NCBI GenBank assembly: GCA_021203745.1
Contig: JAJQAP010000045.1
Span: 1 to 8,875, forward strand
DNA: 8,875 nt
Direction of reading: 5' to 3'
From: Coprobacillus sp.
Lineage (GTDB): Bacteria > Bacillota_I > Bacilli_A > RFN20 > CAG-826
This document shows positions 7,257 to 8,875 of the stretch, piece by piece (within the stretch, counting starts at the first letter, position 1; each line of letters starts with the position of its first letter). The notes under the pieces are model-generated. The model saw nothing but the letters and a program-made list of their open reading frames with translations, did not search any database and was not told where the DNA came from. The position numbers and the translations under genes are program-made.

Positions 7257-7262
7257 CACCCT
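7257..7262 (-). promoter_or_regulatory. Ribosome binding site deciding the lipoprotein start
   Basis: AGGGTG on the minus strand lies 6 bases before the ATG at 7250 and overlaps the alternative GTG codon at 7257-7259. Ribosomes bound here would initiate at the ATG, which also gives a cleaner lipoprotein signal peptide. Confidence 0.65.
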
Positions 7263-7265
7263 AAA

Positions 7266-8411
7266 TCATGATGAAGTCTCGGAAAAACTTCTAAAGAAAT
7301 GATACATAAAATAATCAATGATGAGAGCATGGTTATATGCGGAGTCACAGCCTTCATATTTACATTGAATCCCCAGTGCATAAATGTTTACTGTGTTTAT
7401 ATGAAAATATAATGGTCCACCACATTGAATGTTGTAGATAAACGCATTGGTGCAATAAATCCCATCATGCGAACAGACAAGCATCCCAACGGAATGGTGC
7501 ATAGTTATTTGATTGTAATGATTTTTTCTATACCCTGGTGTGTAAATGCTATCAAGATAACTATAATAATTGTATATTAAATTAAAGCATTCTACTTTAT
7601 TTTTCATTGATTGGTGGAGTTCAATTGCACACCAATTAGAGTCTTCATCTTCTCGGTTATAATAATCTCTATAAATGCTTACAGCATCTGCAAATGTATA
7701 GTAACTATAATCTATAACCTCATATGTATAATCATCTATTATATTGGCAGTTGCCTGAAAATATATTTCAATTTTATCCGCAAAACAAGGACCACTCCCT
7801 AAACTATCTAACGGATTTTTATAAATATTATTTGCTATACTTACAACCATATTATCAGCTACTAGAAAGCCACTATTACAATATTGAACATCAATAGTTT
7901 CTCCTGTTATAGGATTTTTTATATTATAGAACGTACTTATTATAAGTGCAGTGGAGGCATAAGGAAATTCATCCCCATTTGATACTTCATATCCACCATC
8001 ATCGCCTAAGGTTCCGATTTCAACACTAGATGCTCTTATCACCGGATATACTGGATCACGGATAATGCCGCTTCCGATTCCTTTTCCAGAATATTTTGGA
8101 GTTCTTACCTCATACGACGATGGATCAAAAGTTTCAAATTCTTCTAAATCCTTTACATAGTTATATGTAGCAATATTATAAGCACTTCCTGGATTGCGAT
8201 TATCTGAACTTGCTGAAGTCGTACCTGCCTCTCCATCTCCACCAGATTTATTCAACCTTCTTGTGGTATTAGAACTTTCGTTAGCGTTAACTTCAATCTC
8301 ACATTCGACAAGGAAATCATTTTCTTGAAATTGACCACCAAATGATAGCGTTACCACACTAGTGCATATTAATATTGATTTAAAAGCAATACTTCTGACT
8401 CTCATATCCAT
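7266..8411 (-). CDS. Secreted cysteine-rich trypsin-fold (S1B, glutamyl-endopeptidase-like) protein lacking the catalytic triad
   Basis: This 381-residue protein (numbered from the ATG at 8411) has an N-terminal signal sequence (IAFKSILICTSVVTLSFGG) and an S/T/G/N-rich segment (about 44-77). From about 129 on it follows the glutamyl endopeptidase layout from my memory of that family. SSVEIGTLGDD and FPYAS match the mature N-terminus. SGFLVADNMVVSIANNIY (180-197) matches the His region, with N194 where His is expected. SNWCAIEL (258-265) matches the Asp strand, with N259 for Asp. IQCGGPLY (328-335) matches G-x-S-G-x-P, with C330 for Ser. ALGIQ and AYNHALIIDYF match the final strand and helix. 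Ten cysteines follow the signal sequence (C37, C178, C209, C261, C275, C313, C320, C330, C350, C355). It is likely a non-proteolytic binding or scaffold protein; a cysteine-dependent activity cannot be excluded. The alignment is by eye. No ribosome binding site precedes the ATGs at 8411 or 8405. Confidence 0.72.
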   Translation of the reverse strand: MDMRVRSIAFKSILICTSVVTLSFGGQFQENDFLVECEIEVNANESSNTTRRLNKSGGDGEAGTTSASSDNRNPGSAYNIATYNYVKDLEEFETFDPSSYEVRTPKYSGKGIGSGIIRDPVYPVIRASSVEIGTLGDDGGYEVSNGDEFPYASTALIISTFYNIKNPITGETIDVQYCNSGFLVADNMVVSIANNIYKNPLDSLGSGPCFADKIEIYFQATANIIDDYTYEVIDYSYYTFADAVSIYRDYYNREDEDSNWCAIELHQSMKNKVECFNLIYNYYSYLDSIYTPGYRKNHYNQITMHHSVGMLVCSHDGIYCTNAFIYNIQCGGPLYFHINTVNIYALGIQCKYEGCDSAYNHALIIDYFMYHFFRSFSETSS

Positions 8412-8440
8412 ACTATATTTAAAGAAAAAGATAAACTCAA
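8412..8440 (-). promoter_or_regulatory. Candidate promoter for the pseudoprotease-lipoprotein pair, placed for a leaderless transcript
   Basis: On the minus strand, TTGAGT (8440-8435), a 17-base spacer and TATAGT (8417-8412) fill the whole gap between the yolD-like stop and the pseudoprotease start. The -10 box directly abuts the ATG at 8411, and the expected transcription start falls at about 8405, the position of a second in-frame ATG. No Shine-Dalgarno sequence is present. The hexamers and spacing are seen directly; promoter activity and leaderless translation are inferred. Confidence 0.5.
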
Positions 8441-8443
8441 TAT

Positions 8444-8743
8444 TTATTGGGCTTTGTCTATGTCTATTAGATCTTTAATATTGATTAATTTATTCTCTGT
8501 TGTCTTAATTGTTTTCTCTATTTTATCTATCTTTTTAATCTGACACTCAAGTTCATAAATTTTCCCTGCTTTATAGTATTTAATCTTTAGTGTCTTATCT
8601 TGATAGTTATTGAGATAATAGTTAATTTTCTCCGCAACTTCTGAAGATATCTGTGGTTTTTCTACCGGTTTTTCTTCGTTTTTCTTATCGAAGTCTTGGG
8701 CGCTTAAAGATCTATAGGGCATCCATCTTTTTGTATCACTCAT
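8444..8743 (-). CDS. YolD-like family protein
   Basis: This 99-residue protein is of the YolD-like type, which in Firmicutes is typically encoded directly after a Y-family DNA polymerase of the UmuC/UvrX type. Its exact role is unsettled; an accessory to the damage-bypass polymerase has been suggested by context. Family features visible are an N-terminal polar segment (TKRWMPYRSLSAQDFDKK), then a small beta-rich domain with the pattern KIKYYKAGKIYELECQIKKIDKIEKTI followed by KLINIKDLIDI, matching the usual YY-x-x-G ... G/C-x-I-x-x-I-D ... I-x-x-x-D-I arrangement. It starts at ATG 8743, overlapping the polymerase stop as ATGA. Ribosome binding site GGAGGG (minus strand, 8757-8752) lies inside the end of the polymerase gene with an 8-base spacer. 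Translation is thus coupled to the polymerase. Confidence 0.82.
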   Translation of the reverse strand: MSDTKRWMPYRSLSAQDFDKKNEEKPVEKPQISSEVAEKINYYLNNYQDKTLKIKYYKAGKIYELECQIKKIDKIEKTIKTTENKLINIKDLIDIDKAQ

Positions 8744-8875
8744 TTACGATGCCCTCCTATCTGATTATGTCTTTCTCTAATTGTGGAGTAACTAAGAAGT
8801 GCAGAGGCATTTAAAACAGCGTTATCTCCATACTTATCTTTAATTGAGGATATACAGTATTCAAGGTTTCTCTTT
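8740..8875 (-). CDS. Y-family DNA polymerase (UmuC/UvrX-like), C-terminal end only
   Basis: The frame open from the window edge reads KRNLEYCISSIKDKYGDNAV, then LNASALLSYSTIRERHNQ and IGGHRK, then TGA. The pattern of I..I..KYG.N.....S.L...ST...R..QIGGH is the usual C-terminus of Firmicutes UmuC/UvrX-type translesion polymerases, which copy past damaged bases at low fidelity. Only the last 44 residues are in the window, so the catalytic domain, the start and any LexA operator cannot be seen. The stop TGA overlaps the start of the YolD-like gene, the usual arrangement for this pair. Being short and at the edge, it would be missed by an ORF search that requires a start codon. Confidence 0.85.
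   Translation of the reverse strand, partial: KRNLEYCISSIKDKYGDNAVLNASALLSYSTIRERHNQIGGHRK

Noticed and set aside
7251..7259. GTG 7259 as the lipoprotein start
   Set aside because: It has no ribosome binding site and lies within the AGGGTG that serves the ATG at 7250; the shorter form has a normal lipoprotein signal peptide.
1..8875. CRISPR array, tRNA, insertion sequence or riboswitch
   Set aside because: No regularly spaced repeats, tRNA-like cloverleaf, transposase coding or long structured leader was found; the intergenic gaps are all under 90 bases.

Overview
This window is AT-rich DNA from a low-GC Gram-positive bacterium (Bacillota). TGA is read as stop everywhere except one programmed frameshift site. 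The gene set (SecA without a C-terminal zinc tail, RF2, a YitT-type membrane protein, UvrB, SecG, and a Y-family polymerase paired with YolD) fits an uncultured or poorly studied Bacilli/Erysipelotrichia/RF39-like lineage. That placement is an inference from gene content; no rRNA is present to settle it.

Bases 1-5411 (+ strand) hold a tightly packed run of housekeeping genes: the 3' part of secA, prfB, a YitT-family gene and uvrB. Neighbouring genes overlap by 1, 20 and 17 bases, so translation is probably coupled. prfB must be read as one gene from 1314 with a +1 frameshift at the in-frame TGA at codon 26 (1389-1391). Any ORF call starting around 1348 is an artefact of that frameshift.

Bases 5412-6731 (+ strand) hold two separately promoted genes. 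The first is a 296-residue Fic AMP-transferase with an N-terminal helix-turn-helix domain and a built-in class II inhibitory motif. It is preceded by repeated ATTATACCG-like boxes overlapping candidate promoters, which suggests autoregulation. The second is secG, with an AT-rich perfect inverted repeat in its promoter region and a strong, probably bidirectional terminator after it.

Bases 6744-8875 (- strand) converge on that terminator. In transcription order they are the 3' end of a Y-family (UmuC/UvrX-like) DNA polymerase, a YolD-like gene overlapping it by ATGA, a secreted cysteine-rich protein, and a small cysteine-rich lipoprotein. The secreted protein aligns with glutamyl-endopeptidase-type trypsin-fold proteases (family S1B), but all three catalytic positions are replaced (His to Asn, Asp to Asn, Ser to Cys). 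The pseudoprotease-lipoprotein pair is the least familiar part of the window and the best candidate for an undescribed system. The pair has its own candidate promoter, placed so that the transcript could be leaderless.

Themes linking the genes: SecA and SecG belong to the export machinery that the pseudoprotease and lipoprotein would need, and UvrB and the Y-family polymerase represent repair and damage tolerance. No stretch longer than 300 bases lacks a gene.
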